This document shows positions 26,000 through 28,263 of a DNA stretch of 28,263 bases, piece by piece. Made by a program: the position numbers and the translations under genes. The notes beneath the pieces were generated by a model that saw only the letters and a program-made list of their open reading frames with translations, was not told the origin of the DNA and did not search any database. Location: the NCBI GenBank assembly GCA_009602725.1, contig WELB01000013.1, forward strand, positions 1,183,748 through 1,212,010, in the 5' to 3' direction. The DNA comes from Spirogloea muscicola (lineage: Eukaryota > Streptophyta > Zygnematophyceae > Spirogloeales > Spirogloeaceae). Each line of letters starts with the position of its first letter. Position 1 is the first letter of the stretch.

Positions 26000-28263
26000 T
26001 CACGCAGTCCCGTTTTGCAGGTTCTCCTTGCCCTGGACCACTCTCATGCTCTCGATCACGTCGCCGACTTTGACGTCTGCCAAGACATCCTGGTTCTCCA
26101 CAATGTATCCAAAGACACTATACCGTCCGTCCAATATATTGGCGCTGCTAGGTGTCAACTCACTCTCCTTGAGAAGCCAGAATATCTGACTTGACGCTGA
26201 GTCATTGGTGAATTCCTGATAGCAGCAGGCGGTGCCATTGTCATTAGCTTCCCAAGCTGTCCAAGCTTCCCAAGGTGACATGCATCACCAGCTATGCTCG
26301 TTGCCTTTGGCCGACAAAATCCGCCTGCAATGTAAAACATTGACTAGTCTGCAAAAGGATATGACCATGTACAAACACGTGGCATAACTTTAACGTGCTT
26401 ACCTCTCGCGCCATGGCAAGCGTGCCGAAGGCGTTGAAGGGGAGCTTACTGATGGTCTTGTAGCGGCCCAGCTCCTGCAAAGAGGCCAGCAAACAATTGC
26501 CAATCAACTCAAGCGCGTCAGAGTGCGGATGGCCTTTAGGCGATTAGTCACTACCCCAAGCTACTTGATCAAGGGGTTCAGAGATATGGAAATGCTTTGG
26601 AAGAGTGCGAATGCAAATCACAGAGAATGTCACAAATTTTGAATTTGCTCCAGCTGTGAGAAACGAAGCAAAAGAACCACTGAGTGGGTAGCAACTCCTG
26701 CCGCCTTACCTCAAGAGTATCATGGTAGATGGGCTCCTTGTCGCCATCCACAAACAGCTCCAGAGGTATTGTCCTCATCTCACCCGTCTTTGGATCAATG
26801 AACCCTTCCGTATCAGCAGGCTTGCCCGTCTGCACAACAAAGCCGTCCGCTGCCCCCACAAATACCAGCAGACAGAGGCATCAGCTCAGAGATATCATCA
26901 GTTAATTATAGAGATTTGATGAGCCTCATCATGCTTGATGCCATATTGACTCGTCTCGACGAATCTAGATGGCACAACTTGCCCTAAACCCTGAGCCCAA
27001 GGCGACATTGGCACTGAGCTCACATCTCTGGATCTCCATGCCATTGTAGAAGCCCTTCTCAACAAGGTCGATGAAGTTGCCAGCGGTGATGGGTGCGTTG
27101 TAACCGTCCACCACCATTGTCATGGTCACGTTTTGCACGTTGGGGTTGTTCTTGATGCGCAGCTTCATCTCCACAGTGGCCCGGCCCTTGAGCCAGGGTT
27201 TCCCAGCAAATTCCTCGGGGATCTTGTATGGGAACTCGCTCACCATCGCCTCCTCGATGCTGCATCGCAGGGCAAGCAATCAACGAGCAAGCATTGAGTT
27301 CGGATTTAGGAAGGCATCTCAGCTGCCGCGGCTTGGTTCTCAAGTCCCTTACACACGAGATGCCAACAAGCCTTTTGCTCACTTGCCGACGTAAGCGAGC
27401 AGCTCCTTCTGTCGCGGCGCGACACTGTCCCGCTGCTTTCGCTCAACCTGCTTGAGGAGGTCTTGCGTGCCATCCGCCAGGTTCTCAAGCAGTTGCTTGA
27501 CCTCCGCCCTTCTGGACTCGGGCACGACATTGAGGATTGCCTCCTTGCTCTGGTTCACGACCCGCGCCGCTTGCCTGACGTCCTGCGCGCCCGGCCTTGC
27601 CGAACAAGAAAGAACTCACTTCCTGCCCGCGGAACCTGCTGTTACCCCAAAGAGAGGTGCAAGTGACCTGCCGGGAATGGACGACCTCCTGGCATGCAGC
27701 TGCCGACTACCCGTATCGCGCTCAAACTGGATGACGATAAGCTGTGACCTGCAGCTGCACGTTCGCCATCCAGCTCTTCTGAAGTGGCAAAGACGTCCTG
27801 TCTGCGGCCTACCATGGTCTTGGTCGTAGAGCAACCCCTTGCAGCAGCCAGTGCCGCTATCTAGCTTCTCCGGGCAGCCATTGACAAAGCATTACGACAG
27901 TATGACGGCGCGAGCGCTCGGCTCAGGAGGCAGTCTGGTCGAGCGCCGGGCTTTGGGCTCCCATCAGTCTGGCGACTGGCGGCAGAGCTCGTATGCGCGC
28001 GAGAGGAGGGCGCTCTCACCCGCTCGATGGGGTCGAGGGCCTTGGCGCCCGGCAGCTTGAGGTCCTCGGTGATGTGCTCCAGCGGCTTCTGCACATCCAC
28101 GATCTCCTTGTTGCGGATGGGCAGCGCGTAGCGCAGCAGCGCCTTGGCGTCCTTGATCGGCGGCCCGGTGATGAGCACGCCCAGGTCGCCGATGGCGGGG
28201 TTGGCGGCGGCGGCGGCGGCGGCGGCGTGGAGGGCGGGGGCCGCGCCGCCGGCCGGGAGCGCG
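26000..28263 (-). CDS. CYP38: CYP38/TLP40-type thylakoid-lumen cyclophilin, 5' end outside window
   Basis: Homologue of the plant lumenal immunophilin that assists photosystem II assembly and repair. Exons in window: 28020 to beyond 28263, 27383-27582, 27024-27259, 26710-26849, 26403-26474 and 26000-26215, all in phase. The N-terminal helical domain starts with [20 protein letters not shown] and continues through ALDPIER and [20 protein letters not shown] to a region matching the leucine-zipper-like helix of CYP38. The cyclophilin domain follows ([79 protein letters not shown]). It ends [10 protein letters not shown], a few residues shorter than plant CYP38. The transit and lumen-targeting peptide lies beyond the right edge. 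The Arabidopsis relative is regarded as a weak or inactive prolyl isomerase. The other possibility is the sister CYP37. Confidence 0.93.

Noticed and set aside
1-28263. CRISPR arrays, prophage, retroelement or operon-like clusters
   Set aside because: No regular spaced repeats, no reverse transcriptase, integrase or transposase motifs, and all clear genes are intron-rich and unrelated in function.

Overview
This is nuclear DNA of a eukaryote, most likely a green alga (Chlorophyta). Every well-supported gene is cut into short exons bounded by GT..AG introns. Gene 5' ends sit in GC-rich, GCC/CGG-repeat islands, while introns and 3' flanks are far less GC-rich. Candidate TGTAA poly(A) signals, the type used by chlorophytes, follow three genes. 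The gene content also fits: a thylakoid-lumen cyclophilin of the CYP38/TLP40 type, a bacterial-type PepN aminopeptidase, and a plant-style USP domain. I could not assign a genus. Exon models were built by hand from splice sites, reading phase and family resemblance. Internal exons joined in frame without a stop, which is the main support for the models.

Layout, left to right. A universal-stress-protein gene (136-1718, +) is followed by a region with a diverged ~130-bp direct repeat pair (2589-2721 and 3096-3229). Next is a compact three-exon gene for a 116-residue protein with a plastid-type leader and no recognised family (3488-4486, +). A 1.3-kb convergent spacer holds perfect short hairpins. 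Then comes a 21-exon M1 aminopeptidase N gene (5795 to about 11742, -). A GC-rich divergent spacer follows, broken by a 335-base N gap (12371-12705).

The right half starts with a J-domain protein (13017-14780, +). Next is a spacer with a perfect 52-bp fold-back repeat and a telo-box, then an ABM-domain protein (first supported base about 15889, end 17273, +). A 13-exon MFS transporter of the HIAT1/MFSD14 type lies at 17918-21833 (-), with its first exon unresolved. A GC-rich spacer precedes a PDAP1/HASPP28-type phosphoprotein (23262-24872, -). That gene is divergent, with 76 bp between start codons, from a small SDH7-like protein gene (24949-25354, +). The 3' part of a CYP38-type cyclophilin gene (26000 to beyond 28263, -) ends the window.

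The genes are unrelated housekeeping, stress and plastid functions. I see no operon, gene cluster, CRISPR array, prophage or defence system. The most interesting items are the unexplained hairpin and fold-back structures in non-coding DNA, a duplicated exon-intron boundary with a mutated donor, a probable GC-AG intron, the unrecognised plastid-like protein, and the tight divergent gene pair.
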